Assembly: GCA_964249755.1 (NCBI GenBank)
Contig: CAXUDB010000001.1
Location: forward strand, 1,178,001 to 1,242,000
Direction: 5' to 3'
DNA length: 64,000 bases
Source of the DNA: Ilyomonas sp964249755
GTDB lineage: Bacteria; Bacteroidota; Bacteroidia; Chitinophagales; Chitinophagaceae
How positions within the stretch are numbered: position 1 is the stretch's first letter; every line of letters starts with the position of its first letter. This document shows positions 51,695-61,099 of this stretch, in pieces. The translations under genes and the position numbers were made by a program. The notes beneath the pieces were generated by a model, which did not search any database, was not told the origin of the DNA, and worked only from the letters and a program-made list of their open reading frames with translations.

Positions 51695-53191
51695 TCAGAA
51701 TTGGAAGTAAACAAACTGGCTGCCATTGAAAACACCGATAGTGAGAAGCAGCGTGAGTAAACCTACGTAAGCGCTGTATCGAACCACTACATTTTTGTTG
51801 CCGATGAATTTAATATTCGGATAATATTCCTGGATGAACTCAACCACGAACAATAAAGCAAACACAATAAAGCAATATTGAATAGCGGTAGGCGGTTCAC
51901 CTTTGTATAAATGACCAGACTTCCAGGTAAAAACTTCTTTATAGTAGAGAAGGGCTGTTGTCATGTCTTTGCAAATGAAGATTGGATTTGCCAGAACAAA
52001 CACTGTAAAAGTAGTTAACGTGCAAACTAATGTAGCAGCGCCGCGAAGCTTTCTTACTATCTTGCTGGTAAACGGTTTAATCAACCGTTCAACTACTAAA
52101 ATGACGCCTTGTGCAGTACCCCAAAGAACGAACGTCCAACTGGCGCCATGCCACAAGCCACTGATAAAAAATACGAATATCAGGTTGAACATTCCTCTCA
52201 CATTGCCTTTGCGCGTGCCTCCTAATGGAAAGAACAAATAATCTCTAAACCAACTGGTAAGCGAACGGTGCCAGCGCTGCCAAAGTTCCGAAAAGCTGCG
52301 GGCAAAATAAGGTCTTTTGAAATTGACCATCAGGTCGAAGCCCATTACCCGTGCGGTTCCCAGCGCAATGTCAGAATACCCTGAGAAATCGCAATATACT
52401 TGTGCTGCAGCAAAAAGAGTAGCTAACACCAGCGTTTGCGCGCTGTGGTGCTGCACGTTGCCAAACACAGCATTTACATAAATAGCCAGCCGGTCGGCAA
52501 TCACCACTTTTTTTACCAGACCCCATAGCACTAAGCGCAGTCCGCTTACAGCGCGTTCGTAATTAAATTCATGCTTCTCATAAAACTGGTGAAGAATATT
52601 TTGCGGGCGTTCTATCGGACCTGCTACTAACTGCGGATAGAACATCACATATAGGGCATAAATACCAAACTTGGTTTCCGGCTTTTGGTTGCCGCGATAC
52701 ACTTCGATGGTATAGCTCATTGCCTGGAATGTATGGAAAGACAAACCAATAGGAAGGATAACGTTCCTCAGTATGGGCAGATCAGTACCCAGCAGGTTCA
52801 GGTGGCTGTTTACCCAGTTATTCCAAACCACAATGCGCGACGACAGCCATAAATCCTTCATGAACGGCAGGTGTACATGCAGCAGCGTATTGAAAGTATC
52901 AATTAAAAAATCATAGTATTTAAAAAAAGAAAGAAAGCCGATGTTGGCAATAAGGCTAAACACCAGATACAGCTTCCGTTTTCGCCCCTCGGAACGGGCA
53001 ATGTAGATGCCGGCGTAATAATCCACGACAATCGTGATGAGCAGGATCAGGACATATACCGGCAAAAAAGCCATGTAAAAGTAGAAGCTGCTGAGCAGCA
53101 GCAACAGCCAGCGCCACCGGTGCGGAAGTGCAAAATATAAAGTGGTAACAATGATGAAAAAAGCTACGAAATGCAGCGAGTTAAAAAGCAT
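51695..53191 (-). CDS. MBOAT-family membrane O-acyltransferase (AlgI-like)
   Basis: The 498-aa polytopic protein has about ten membrane segments. It carries MBOAT motifs: the PQLVAGPIERPQNIL turn and the active histidine in FISGLWHGASWTFVLWG. It also has YLFFPLGGTRKG, typical of the AlgI/DltB branch that acetylates extracellular polymers. I chose the ATG at 53191, which begins at the first membrane segment; the 10 upstream codons are non-conserved-looking. It lies directly before the SGNH-like partner, so the two are one unit. Substrate candidates include an exopolysaccharide or peptidoglycan; no biosynthesis cluster is next to it. Confidence 0.9.
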   Translation of the reverse strand: MLFNSLHFVAFFIIVTTLYFALPHRWRWLLLLLSSFYFYMAFLPVYVLILLITIVVDYYAGIYIARSEGRKRKLYLVFSLIANIGFLSFFKYYDFLIDTFNTLLHVHLPFMKDLWLSSRIVVWNNWVNSHLNLLGTDLPILRNVILPIGLSFHTFQAMSYTIEVYRGNQKPETKFGIYALYVMFYPQLVAGPIERPQNILHQFYEKHEFNYERAVSGLRLVLWGLVKKVVIADRLAIYVNAVFGNVQHHSAQTLVLATLFAAAQVYCDFSGYSDIALGTARVMGFDLMVNFKRPYFARSFSELWQRWHRSLTSWFRDYLFFPLGGTRKGNVRGMFNLIFVFFISGLWHGASWTFVLWGTAQGVILVVERLIKPFTSKIVRKLRGAATLVCTLTTFTVFVLANPIFICKDMTTALLYYKEVFTWKSGHLYKGEPPTAIQYCFIVFALLFVVEFIQEYYPNIKFIGNKNVVVRYSAYVGLLTLLLTIGVFNGSQFVYFQF

Positions 53192-53628
53192 CAGGCAGTG
53201 GCTTTGGTGACACTGTGGCAATATTAGGAAAAAAGACCGAAAGAGAACCGCCGGGCACTCCTGCGCCGGATACTATAATCAAATTTTAATATTGCTGTAA
53301 CCTCGTGGCAGATGGTTCTGCAAATGCCTGTGCAAGAGAAATGACACATAACAATCCTCCTTGGTAAAGACTTGCATTGACTAAGGGCAATTTGATATTA
53401 CTCGCGCTAATCTACCTGTTTTACATGATGATATTAATGTAGAATAAATTTCACAAGCAGCAGACAAGTGTTGCCACATCATTGTATTGTATAAAGCTTT
53501 CACAGTGAATAGGGAAAACAGTAACTAGTAATAAGTAAGGTGCTATTGCAGGCCTCACTTTTTACATTGAAAAGGGAGTGGCACGGTTTTACGATTACAA
53601 CCTTCATTACTAATGAAAAAAACTTTTT
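53192..53628. other. Long spacer before the DUF2383 gene
   Basis: I see no gene in this 437-bp divergent spacer. TGGCACGGTTTTACG (53579-53593) has a sigma-54-like -24 half, but the -12 GC is missing, so it is not called as a promoter. Confidence 0.4.
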
Positions 53629-54084
53629 ATGGCAACGACAACAGAAACAACATCAGTTGTAAAAGACTTAATTAAAATTAATAACGACCGTTATAACGGA
53701 TTTGTGAAAGCAGCAGAAGATGTGGACGATGCTTCCTTAAAAGATTTGTTTACGCGCCTTGGAAAACAAAGCAATGATTTTAAAAATGAATTGATGCCAT
53801 TTGCAGCCGGCGAAGATCTGGATGAGGCTACGGATACATCGGTAGGCAGCAAAATTCACCGCGCCTGGATAGATATTAAGCAGGCTATCACCGGTAAAGA
53901 CCGCCATACTATTCTTCAATCGTGCGAGTGGGGCGAAGACCAGATTCTTCATACCTATAAAGACACACTGGAGAAAGAAACTGGTTTATCAGCTGATGTT
54001 CGTAACGTAGTTCAGAGTCAGGAAACACAGTTGCAGCAGGCACACGACATGATTAAAGCCCTCCGCGATAGCAAAATGAATTAA
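53629..54084 (+). CDS. DUF2383 / PA2169-like four-helix-bundle protein
   Basis: The 151-aa protein is predicted to be all-helical. It has the DUF2383 (PA2169-like) pattern: VVKDLIKINNDRYNGFVKAAED at the start, SLKDLFTRLGKQSNDFKNEL in the second helix, and a late segment with HTILQSCEWGEDQILHTYKD. The fold is ferritin-like but lacks a clear diiron ligand set. It is cytoplasmic by absence of a signal peptide. In other bacteria such genes are stress- or stationary-phase-associated, but nothing here proves this. A strong terminator follows at once, and a DUF4142 lipoprotein gene is next in the same direction. Confidence 0.85.
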   Translation: MATTTETTSVVKDLIKINNDRYNGFVKAAEDVDDASLKDLFTRLGKQSNDFKNELMPFAAGEDLDEATDTSVGSKIHRAWIDIKQAITGKDRHTILQSCEWGEDQILHTYKDTLEKETGLSADVRNVVQSQETQLQQAHDMIKALRDSKMN

Positions 54085-54110
54085 TCCTGTTTCCTGAAGA
54101 CAGGTTTATG

Positions 54111-54143
54111 AAAGGCTTCTCCTTTTTACAGAGAAGCCTTTTT
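54111..54143 (+). terminator. Terminator behind the DUF2383 gene
   Basis: AAAGGCTTCTC and GAGAAGCCTTTTT form an 11-bp stem with a 9-nt loop and a T-run, about 30 bp after the stop codon. Confidence 0.85.
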
Positions 54144-54272
54144 GTTTTTAGAACCGACTGCAAAAGCCTGTAAACTTCATAGAGCTTTTGCACATTTTTC
54201 TTTGCCTTTTTACGGTCAAGAAACACAAATGGCACAAAATTTTATCTCTTACCAGCAAATAATAATTTTATT

Positions 54273-54878
54273 ATGAAAAAAACATTTTTATCTGCCCTTG
54301 TAATTGCTTCCGCCACCTTCTTTTCCTGCGGAACATCGGGCACTACCAGCACAGATACAGACTCTGTACACACAGGCGACACTACTAGTACTGCTACTAT
54401 GAGCACGCCAGATACCAGCACTAAAATGGCGGCCTCTTCTACACCGGCCAGCGATATGGACAAGCAATTCATGATGGACGCCGGCGCAGGTGGTAATACA
54501 GAAGTAGCAGCATCGAAGCTGGCGCTGGAACGTTCTTCCAATGACCGCGTAAAATCGTACGCCAACATGATGATTGCAGACCATACCAAGGCAGGTGATG
54601 AACTGAAATCACTTGCTTCGCAGAAAAGTGTAACTCTGCCAGATTCGGTAATGGAAAAACAGCATAAGGAACTGGATGATTTAAGGGGCACTTCGGCTAA
54701 AAACTTTGATAAAGCATATATCAAAATGATGGACAAGGATCATAAAGAAACCATTGATAAATTTGAAAAAGCTTCGCAAAAAGCTGATGATGCCGACGTA
54801 AAATCGTTTGCCACTAAAACATTACCCACCCTAAAAATGCACAAAGATTCGGTTGATGCTATACAGAAAGCCTTATAA
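54273..54878 (+). CDS. DUF4142 lipoprotein
   Basis: The 201-aa protein has a lipobox (ASATFFSC, Cys about residue 19), then a Thr/Ser-rich linker to about residue 60 and a ferritin-like DUF4142 domain (DKQFMMDAGAGGNTEVAASK, RVKSYANMMIADHTKAGDEL, FDKAYIKMMDKDHKETIDKF). The conserved HT/DH pairs in the second and third helices are visible, but no metal role is established. The protein should sit in the periplasm or at the outer membrane. It lies downstream of the DUF2383 gene in the same direction, with a terminator between them and another behind it, so the two are separate transcripts. Confidence 0.88.
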   Translation: MKKTFLSALVIASATFFSCGTSGTTSTDTDSVHTGDTTSTATMSTPDTSTKMAASSTPASDMDKQFMMDAGAGGNTEVAASKLALERSSNDRVKSYANMMIADHTKAGDELKSLASQKSVTLPDSVMEKQHKELDDLRGTSAKNFDKAYIKMMDKDHKETIDKFEKASQKADDADVKSFATKTLPTLKMHKDSVDAIQKAL

Positions 54879-54898
54879 TCTGTATAATAAGTTAACTC

Positions 54899-54932
54899 AA
54901 AAAATCCCGCAACTTTTGCGCGGGATTTTTTT
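54899..54932 (+). terminator. Terminator behind the DUF4142 gene
   Basis: AAAAAATCCCGC and GCGGGATTTTTTT form a stem of about 12 bp with an 8-9 nt loop and a T-run. Confidence 0.85.
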
Positions 54933-55035
54933 ATGAATAATAGTTTACAATGAATACGGATTCATTTGATTCTTTCCGCAAAAAAATATCTTTCACTATC
55001 CGATAGCGCAATCAGAAATTTCCTATTTTTCGAAC

Positions 55036-57123
55036 GTGAAAAAAATAGGACTATTCGTTTTTTTGTGGATAAGATTTTATCAAACTGGTTTCACGCAACC
55101 TTTTATCAAAGCGGCTTCCAACGCATTCCTTGTTACGCGGATGGCGGATAAATTTCACGTGCGCCCGCTGCCGGTAGATGATGCTTTTTCTTCTTTTGTG
55201 TGGGATGAAATAATGAAAGAACTGGACGATGAAAAAATCTATTTCACGGCAGAAGACATCGTTGCCCTGCAACCTTACCGCCTGCAATTAGGTGATGAAA
55301 TCCTGAAGCGGAAAACAAGCTTCCTGCAGGCAGTGACATCGCGCTATACAGCGCGTTTGAAGCAAACCGACTCTTTAATCGGGCTTATCTGCCAAAAGCC
55401 TTTTTCCTTCAGCACAAATGAAACGCTAACGGTTGCAGAAGACACGTCTTTCCCTGCAAACGAAACTGCTCTGCGCGCCAAGTTATACAAGCTGCTGAAG
55501 TATGATGTGCTGGATGAAATAACGGATGATTCCCTTTTTCTCAAACGTTCCGTTGCGCAGCAAAAAAAATATGCAGACAGTGTTGAGCCCATCTTACGGC
55601 ACAAAGTGCAAACCGCATGGCAGCGTAGCATCACCATTGTGCAGCAAAACCCCGGCGGTATACCACAGTTTGTGGGCGATGAATACTGCAAAGCCATTGC
55701 ACTTTGTTACGATCCGCACACCGAATTTTTTCCGGCTACGGAAGAAGAAAATTTTGAAAGCGAGTTAGGCGCAGAGCATGTTGTATTCGGTTTTGGAATA
55801 AAAGAAGATAAAGACGAAGGTGTGGTGGTAGACCAGTTGGCGCCCGGCAGCCCGGCTTTCAAAAGTGGTCAGCTCAATACCGGCGATAAAATGGAAACCC
55901 TGCAATGGAGCGGCTCACAGCCGGTGGATGTGAGCAATGCCACACCTGCTGAGGTAGAGCAGATATTAAACGCCAGCAACCACGAAAAGCTGACGATGAA
56001 AGTGAAGAAAGCCGATGGCTCGGTGCGGCAGGTAACGCTTGTAAAAGAAAAAATGGAAACGGCAGAAGACGATGATAGTAAGGTACGAAGCTTTGTGCTG
56101 AAAGGCGCTTCTACTATCGGTTATATATCGCTGCCAGCCTTTTATACCGATTGGGATGAGAACAGAGATGCCAAAGGCTGCGCGAATGATGTGGCGAAAG
56201 AAATAATCAAACTAAAAAAAGAAAATATACAAGGGTTGATCCTTGACTTGCGTTACAATGGCGGCGGCTCGGTAGGAGAGGCGGTGGAGCTGAGCGGCAT
56301 CTTTATAGACGCTGGTCCAGTACAGCAAATTAAGGGCAAGGAAGCAAAAATTTATACATTGAAAGATGCCAGCCGCGGCACCATCTATAGTGGTCCTCTA
56401 CTAGTGATGATTAATGGTTACAGCGCTTCCGCTTCGGAAATGTTTGCCGGTGCGATGCAGGATTATCATCGCGCTATTATCCTTGGCTCGCCCAGCTATG
56501 GAAAAGCCACCATGCAGCAGATCTTACCGCTTGACACCACGATAGCCGAAAATAAACAAGCCGGCAAAAAAGAGTACGATAATTACCTCAAAATAACTAC
56601 CGGACAGATATACCGGGTAAGCGGCGGCACGGCGCAGCTTACCGGCGTTGTGCCCGATGTAGTATTGCCGGATATGGAAACTGAAGAGCCGGTGCGCGAA
56701 GCTTTTAATCCTCATGCGCTGCCAGCTATAAGCATTGATGCCAATAAGTATTACCAACCGCTAAAAGCTTTACCCACAGCGGGTTTACAGGCAATGGCAG
56801 ATTCGCTTGTTGCGGTCTCGCCTTATTATATCAAACTAAAAAAATACAATGCGGAAATAGAAAAGGAAAGAGTGAAGCGGGATATTCCATTGCAATTAGG
56901 AACAGCTTTGCAACAACCGGAGGTTTCATCATTTTCCGATACGGTTTCTTCAGCCAATAAGCTGATGCTGTCGCTGTTTACAGTGCAAACTACTGCCTAT
57001 GAAAACGAGCGGCTGCAACTCGACAAACACCAGCGCGAAGCCGCTGAAGAATGGAAATATTTTTTGCAAAAAGATGCTGCCTTAAAAGTCGCTTATAAAA
57101 TATTGACGATGCAGCCTGAATAA
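55036..57123 (+). CDS. S41-family C-terminal processing protease with PDZ domain
   Basis: The 695-aa protein has an N-terminal hydrophobic segment (KKIGLFVFLWIRFYQTG), probably a signal peptide or anchor. A domain of about 200 residues follows, then a PDZ domain (about 235-330, containing GFGIKEDKDEGVVVDQL and GSPAFKSGQLNTGDKM) and the S41 protease core. The core has LRYNGGG, SASASEMFAGA (463-473) with the catalytic Ser region, and Lys490 in SPSYGKATM. This is the Ser/Lys dyad of the tail-specific (Prc/CtpA) proteases that cleave proteins in the periplasm. The start is GTG at 55036. A secreted-protein gene follows 39 bp on. Confidence 0.92.
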   Translation: MKKIGLFVFLWIRFYQTGFTQPFIKAASNAFLVTRMADKFHVRPLPVDDAFSSFVWDEIMKELDDEKIYFTAEDIVALQPYRLQLGDEILKRKTSFLQAVTSRYTARLKQTDSLIGLICQKPFSFSTNETLTVAEDTSFPANETALRAKLYKLLKYDVLDEITDDSLFLKRSVAQQKKYADSVEPILRHKVQTAWQRSITIVQQNPGGIPQFVGDEYCKAIALCYDPHTEFFPATEEENFESELGAEHVVFGFGIKEDKDEGVVVDQLAPGSPAFKSGQLNTGDKMETLQWSGSQPVDVSNATPAEVEQILNASNHEKLTMKVKKADGSVRQVTLVKEKMETAEDDDSKVRSFVLKGASTIGYISLPAFYTDWDENRDAKGCANDVAKEIIKLKKENIQGLILDLRYNGGGSVGEAVELSGIFIDAGPVQQIKGKEAKIYTLKDASRGTIYSGPLLVMINGYSASASEMFAGAMQDYHRAIILGSPSYGKATMQQILPLDTTIAENKQAGKKEYDNYLKITTGQIYRVSGGTAQLTGVVPDVVLPDMETEEPVREAFNPHALPAISIDANKYYQPLKALPTAGLQAMADSLVAVSPYYIKLKKYNAEIEKERVKRDIPLQLGTALQQPEVSSFSDTVSSANKLMLSLFTVQTTAYENERLQLDKHQREAAEEWKYFLQKDAALKVAYKILTMQPE

Positions 57124-57162
57124 AATTATCCGATTATATTGCAAATCAAACAAACCTTGCTT

Positions 57163-58200
57163 ATGAAACAAATTGTATTCTATTCCCTGTTACTCATGTC
57201 TTTCTTTTCCACATCCCAGACCTTTGCACAAGATGATCCCGGCGCTTATATGACCTCCGTCAGCAATGCACAGCAAGACATGGATGCCAAATACATGGCT
57301 TACATGAGTGCGGCAGCGCATGGCAGAAGAGCGAAGAAGATTGAAAAGATGCGCCAGCAGGTGCTGGAAAGTGTGCAGGACAGCAAAATGAAAACGGCTG
57401 ATTTACCTTATTATAAAGGCGACAAATCGTTGCGACAAAGCAGCATGGATTACATCCAGCTTTGCTATCATGTTTTTAATGACGACTATGCGAAAATTGT
57501 GAACATGGAAGACATTGCCGAGCAAAGTTTTGATGAGATGCAGGCTTACATTTTACTGCAGGAAAAAACGGAAGAAAAGATAAAGCAGGCCGAAGATGCT
57601 ATGCAAGCCGCGGAAAAATCGTTTGCCGATAAATATAATGTGAAGCTGATTGAATCGCATACCGAGCTGGGAGATAAGATGGAGATGGCTGCCAAACTAA
57701 ACCGCTACCACAACAAAGTATTTCTCATCTTTTTTAAATGCAACTGGGAAGATGGCGAACTGACTAAAGCCCTGAATGCCCACAAATTAAACGATGCCGA
57801 ACAAGCGCGTAATGCGCTCGTGTCTTATGCCGATGAAGGGTTGAAAGGTTTGGATACTTTGAAAAGCTTTGATGGTGATAACTCACTCTATACCGCTTGT
57901 AAACAAACTTTACAATTCTATAAAAAAACAGGCGAAACCGATTTGCCAAAAGTGACCGATTACTACCTGAAGGAAGACAATTTTGAAAAGATCAAAAAGT
58001 CGTTTGAAGCCAAGCCGCAAAGCAGCCGTACCAAAGCCGATGTGGATGCTTATAACAAAGCCGTAAATGAAATGAATGCTGCTGTGAATACTTATAATGC
58101 AGTAAACAATAACATCAATACCAACCGTGCGAATGTTATCAATACCTGGAATAAAACTGAAGTGAGTTTTCAGGATGCGCACATGCCGCATTATAAATAA
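57163..58200 (+). CDS. Secreted helical protein of unknown function
   Basis: I do not recognise the family with confidence. The 345-aa protein has a signal peptide (MKQIVFYSLLLMSFFSTSQT, cleavage near TFAQ) and is otherwise strongly helical and charged, with coiled-coil-like stretches such as EEKIKQAEDAMQAAEKSFA and a final Asn-rich helix (AVNTYNAVNNNINTNRANV). I see no enzyme motif and no lipobox. I chose the ATG at 57163 over an upstream TTG because it begins the signal peptide. It follows the S41 protease gene in the same direction, so it may be a substrate or partner of that protease, which is inference only. Confidence 0.75.
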   Translation: MKQIVFYSLLLMSFFSTSQTFAQDDPGAYMTSVSNAQQDMDAKYMAYMSAAAHGRRAKKIEKMRQQVLESVQDSKMKTADLPYYKGDKSLRQSSMDYIQLCYHVFNDDYAKIVNMEDIAEQSFDEMQAYILLQEKTEEKIKQAEDAMQAAEKSFADKYNVKLIESHTELGDKMEMAAKLNRYHNKVFLIFFKCNWEDGELTKALNAHKLNDAEQARNALVSYADEGLKGLDTLKSFDGDNSLYTACKQTLQFYKKTGETDLPKVTDYYLKEDNFEKIKKSFEAKPQSSRTKADVDAYNKAVNEMNAAVNTYNAVNNNINTNRANVINTWNKTEVSFQDAHMPHYK

Positions 58201-58398
58201 GTAACTTATTTATTCATTTGTTGAATCGCTCAAGTCAGTACGAATTTCAGGAATAAAAATCCAACCCCAATTCCTTATTTACATACTATTCGATTATGGT
58301 AAGATAGTAAGGTAACAAGGTTGAAACACTCAAGTTGGAATTTTTAGTAAGGCAGGTTTCTTTTCCGATCATAATTAATACAATTCATCATCTATAAC

Positions 58399-58432
58399 AA
58401 AGCCCCGATTGCATTGAACAATCGAGGCTTTT
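58399..58432. terminator. Bidirectional hairpin terminator between the secreted-protein gene and mdh
   Basis: AAAGCCCCGATTG (58399-58411) and CAATCGAGGCTTT (58419-58431) form a near-perfect 13-bp stem with a 7-nt loop. T-runs and A-runs flank both sides of the convergent stop region. Confidence 0.75.
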
Positions 58433-58455
58433 GCCTCTTTTATAGAGAATCCATC

Positions 58456-59385
58456 TTACAACGTCTTCAACACATCATTCATGCTTCGCACTGCATCAGC
58501 GCTTTTATCAAAGGTCGCCTGCTCTTCTTCATTCAAATTATAATCAACAATTTTTTCCCAGCCGTTGCTGCCAATAATCACTGGCACACCGAGGCAAATA
58601 TCTTTCTGTCCATACTCGCCTTCCAGTAATACGCAGCAGGGAAATAACTTCTTTTCATCGCGCACTACAGAACTTACCAAAGCCATCACAGCCGCACCCG
58701 GCGCATACCACGCCGATGTGCCAATGAGTTTTGTGAGTGTTGCACCACCTACCATAGTATCTGCTACAATTTTCTGTTGTTGTTCCGGTGGCAATTGAGT
58801 AGATACCGGCAGGCTGTTCCAGGTTGCCATGCGAATTAGAGGGATCATCGTTGTATCTCCGTGACCGCCAATAACAGTTGCGTTTAAATCCTGTGGCGAA
58901 CAGTGAAGCGCCTGGCTGATATAAAATTTAAAACGGGCGCTATCTAAAATGCCGCCCATACCGATAATACGGTTTTTCGGCAATCTACTGCTTTGCAACG
59001 CCAGGTATGTCATCGTATCCATTGGATTAGAAACAAGGATGATGATTGCCTCCGGCGAATGCTGCAACACATTCTGCATAACAGTTTTAATAATACCCGC
59101 GTTCGTGCCGATGAGTTCTTCGCGCGTCATACCTGGCTTGCGAGGAATACCGGATGTGATTACCACCACTGTACTGCCCGCAGTCTGTGCATAATCATTG
59201 GTGCATCCGGTGATGCGTGTATTGAAACCCAGCAAGGCTGCGGTCTGGCGCATATCTATGGCTTTGCCTTCAGCAAGACCTTCTTTAATATCTAACAATA
59301 CCAGTTCTTCGCAAAGCGCGGCCCGACTAATGTTGTCGGCGCAGGTGGCGCCCACTGCACCGGCGCCAATCACTGTAATTTTCAT
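58456..59385 (-). CDS. mdh: Malate dehydrogenase
   Basis: The 309-aa protein is an NAD-dependent malate dehydrogenase of the LDH-like type, acting in the TCA cycle. It has the N-terminal Rossmann motif VIGAGAVGATCA (about residues 5-16), the substrate-specificity loop IPRKPGMTREEL (Arg for the C4 carboxylate, distinguishing malate from lactate) and the catalytic His in VIGGHGDTTMIPL. SNPMDTMTYL is also characteristic. The start at 59385 gives the expected MKITVIGAGAVG. The thioredoxin-like gene lies 29 bp upstream in the same direction, so they may be co-transcribed. Confidence 0.96.
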   Translation of the reverse strand: MKITVIGAGAVGATCADNISRAALCEELVLLDIKEGLAEGKAIDMRQTAALLGFNTRITGCTNDYAQTAGSTVVVITSGIPRKPGMTREELIGTNAGIIKTVMQNVLQHSPEAIIILVSNPMDTMTYLALQSSRLPKNRIIGMGGILDSARFKFYISQALHCSPQDLNATVIGGHGDTTMIPLIRMATWNSLPVSTQLPPEQQQKIVADTMVGGATLTKLIGTSAWYAPGAAVMALVSSVVRDEKKLFPCCVLLEGEYGQKDICLGVPVIIGSNGWEKIVDYNLNEEEQATFDKSADAVRSMNDVLKTL

Positions 59386-59414
59386 GTTTGTTGTTTAGTA
59401 GTAAAGCAATCTTT

Positions 59415-59927
59415 TTATTTGGATGATTTAATTAAACTGGCAATCGTTTCCGGAGTGGTGCCGCCTTCATAAGCTTTCAAAAATTTCCCCTTTTTATCAT
59501 ATACAGCTACAAATGGCGTAGACGGAATTTTATAGAACGGAACAAAGAAATAATTCACATCTCTGCCGTAAATAATGTTGTTGTAATGACTCAGTCCATA
59601 AGTATCGGCAAAGTCTTTTATCTGCTGCGGCGTGTGATAGCTTACCCAGAGCAATTCGACATCTTTCAGTTTGTCCATATCGCTCACCCATTCTTTTGCT
59701 GTCATCTGGCAGTGTCCGCAATCAGGGCTAAAGTAAACAATCACAACGGGTTTGTTATGCGGTAATTGCTGTGTTGTAAGCCAGGTGCTGTCGGACTGAA
59801 GAACGGAAAAGTAAGGCAGCTTCGTTGTTTTTTTATAAGCCGGAACCGTATCGGCATCATATCCATCCTGCGCTAATAAAGTGGACGCACTTATCATCAT
59901 CACAAGCCATAAAACCATTGTCTTCAT
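59415..59927 (-). CDS. Secreted thioredoxin-like protein (CGHC)
   Basis: The 170-aa protein has a signal peptide (MKTMVLWLVMMISASTLLAQ) and a thioredoxin fold with a CGHC active site (Cys70 and Cys73 in SPDCGHCQ) and the cis-Pro loop KIPSTPFVAV. The layout is that of the TlpA/AhpC-like periplasmic thioredoxins of this phylum, which usually reduce or form disulfides in exported proteins. CGHC is typical of disulfide isomerase-type or TlpA-like proteins. I chose the ATG at 59927, which starts the signal peptide. The gene lies between the GT4 gene and mdh in the same direction. Confidence 0.88.
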   Translation of the reverse strand: MKTMVLWLVMMISASTLLAQDGYDADTVPAYKKTTKLPYFSVLQSDSTWLTTQQLPHNKPVVIVYFSPDCGHCQMTAKEWVSDMDKLKDVELLWVSYHTPQQIKDFADTYGLSHYNNIIYGRDVNYFFVPFYKIPSTPFVAVYDKKGKFLKAYEGGTTPETIASLIKSSK

Positions 59928-59980
59928 AACCCTTTTCTTTTGCCAAAGATGTGATGAAATTGTCAATCAGAATGCAAACG

Positions 59981-61081
59981 TTATGTTGTCATCTCTTTAT
60001 ACAAACCAATAATCTCATCCACCTGCTTGTGCAGCGAAAAGTTTTTCTCTACAAACTGCCTGGCTTTTCGGCTTTCTTCCGACAGCTTGCCGTTGTGCAG
60101 GTAATCAACAATATACATAGCAATGGCTTTTGCGTTGAAGGTTTGATACTTGTGGCCGAAGCCTTCAAATGGCAACTGCCGGATGCCGCCTACATCACTC
60201 ACTACCGGGATGCAGCCGCAACTCATTGCCTCCAGCAGGGCTAATGGCAAGCCTTCGAAATCGGAGGTAAGCAAAAAAATATCTATCTGTTTGTAAGCAC
60301 CAAATGTGTCTGTCTGTTGTCCCGGCAGCGAGATGGCGTCTTCTATTTTATACTCTGCAATCTTCTCACGCAATAAGCCATCGCTCGGTCCGTCGCCTAC
60401 CATTAAGAATGAAATCTGATCAGTGAGTTTGGTAACTTCATAAGCCACTTCCGCCCATTTGTCCACGCGCTTTTGCGGGCGAAAGCGTGCGACCAATCCC
60501 ACAACTAACTTATCAGTTGACCGGTTCAGTTTATCTTTATCGTTGAACTTTTCGGTATCAATTCCGTTCAATATTGTAACGCCTTTTTTGACTTTAAAAA
60601 ATCGTCCTTTCTGCGCCTCTTTAATTACTTCGCCCACTTCGTGCGATACATAAATCACCGCATCAAAATAGCTATACGTAAAGCCGCTAAGGTTATAATT
60701 GTATTTGGCATAATGAGTGACAAGGTTATGTTCGGAATAGATAAATTTTGTTTTCCTATTCGTAAACAATTTGGCTACAATGCCCATCCAGCCTGCAACA
60801 GGAAGGTGCATATGTACCACATCATAATTGCCTTTTGCAATAGAACGAAGAAAAGAAACGTATTCAAAAAGAAAGCGGACAGTGGTTATTCTGTAATGAT
60901 AAGCTTTGCGCACATTGCCTTCAACCTGTGGCAGCAAGCCTAATTTTTTGTGGTCAAGAATATACAGGTCGCTCTCTACTTCCTGCTGAAATTTTTTGGA
61001 CGCAAATATCTCGCGTAGCAGTACTTCGGCGCCGCCATAGCTAAACACGCGGATAACATGAGCGACTTTGATTTTCTTCAT
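59981..61081 (-). CDS. Family 4 glycosyltransferase
   Basis: The 366-aa protein is a GT-B fold transferase. It has the N-terminal FSYGGAEVLLREIF acceptor motif, VVHMHLPVAGWMG, the Rossmann-like VGLVARFRPQKRVD start of the donor domain and the EX7E motif in DFEGLPLALLEAMSCGCIPVVS (about 285-305). This is the group of retaining transferases that add sugars to cell-surface polysaccharides or lipids. There is no signal or membrane segment, so it is cytoplasmic. The sulfotransferase genes lie upstream in the same direction; a hairpin element separates them. The sugar donor is not readable. Confidence 0.92.
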   Translation of the reverse strand: MKKIKVAHVIRVFSYGGAEVLLREIFASKKFQQEVESDLYILDHKKLGLLPQVEGNVRKAYHYRITTVRFLFEYVSFLRSIAKGNYDVVHMHLPVAGWMGIVAKLFTNRKTKFIYSEHNLVTHYAKYNYNLSGFTYSYFDAVIYVSHEVGEVIKEAQKGRFFKVKKGVTILNGIDTEKFNDKDKLNRSTDKLVVGLVARFRPQKRVDKWAEVAYEVTKLTDQISFLMVGDGPSDGLLREKIAEYKIEDAISLPGQQTDTFGAYKQIDIFLLTSDFEGLPLALLEAMSCGCIPVVSDVGGIRQLPFEGFGHKYQTFNAKAIAMYIVDYLHNGKLSEESRKARQFVEKNFSLHKQVDEIIGLYKEMTT

Positions 61082-61099
61082 TGACGTTGCTTATTATTA

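Noticed and set aside
53579..53593. Sigma-54 promoter before the DUF2383 gene
   Set aside because: The -24 half TGGCACG is good but the -12 GC is absent, so a functional sigma-54 site is not supported.
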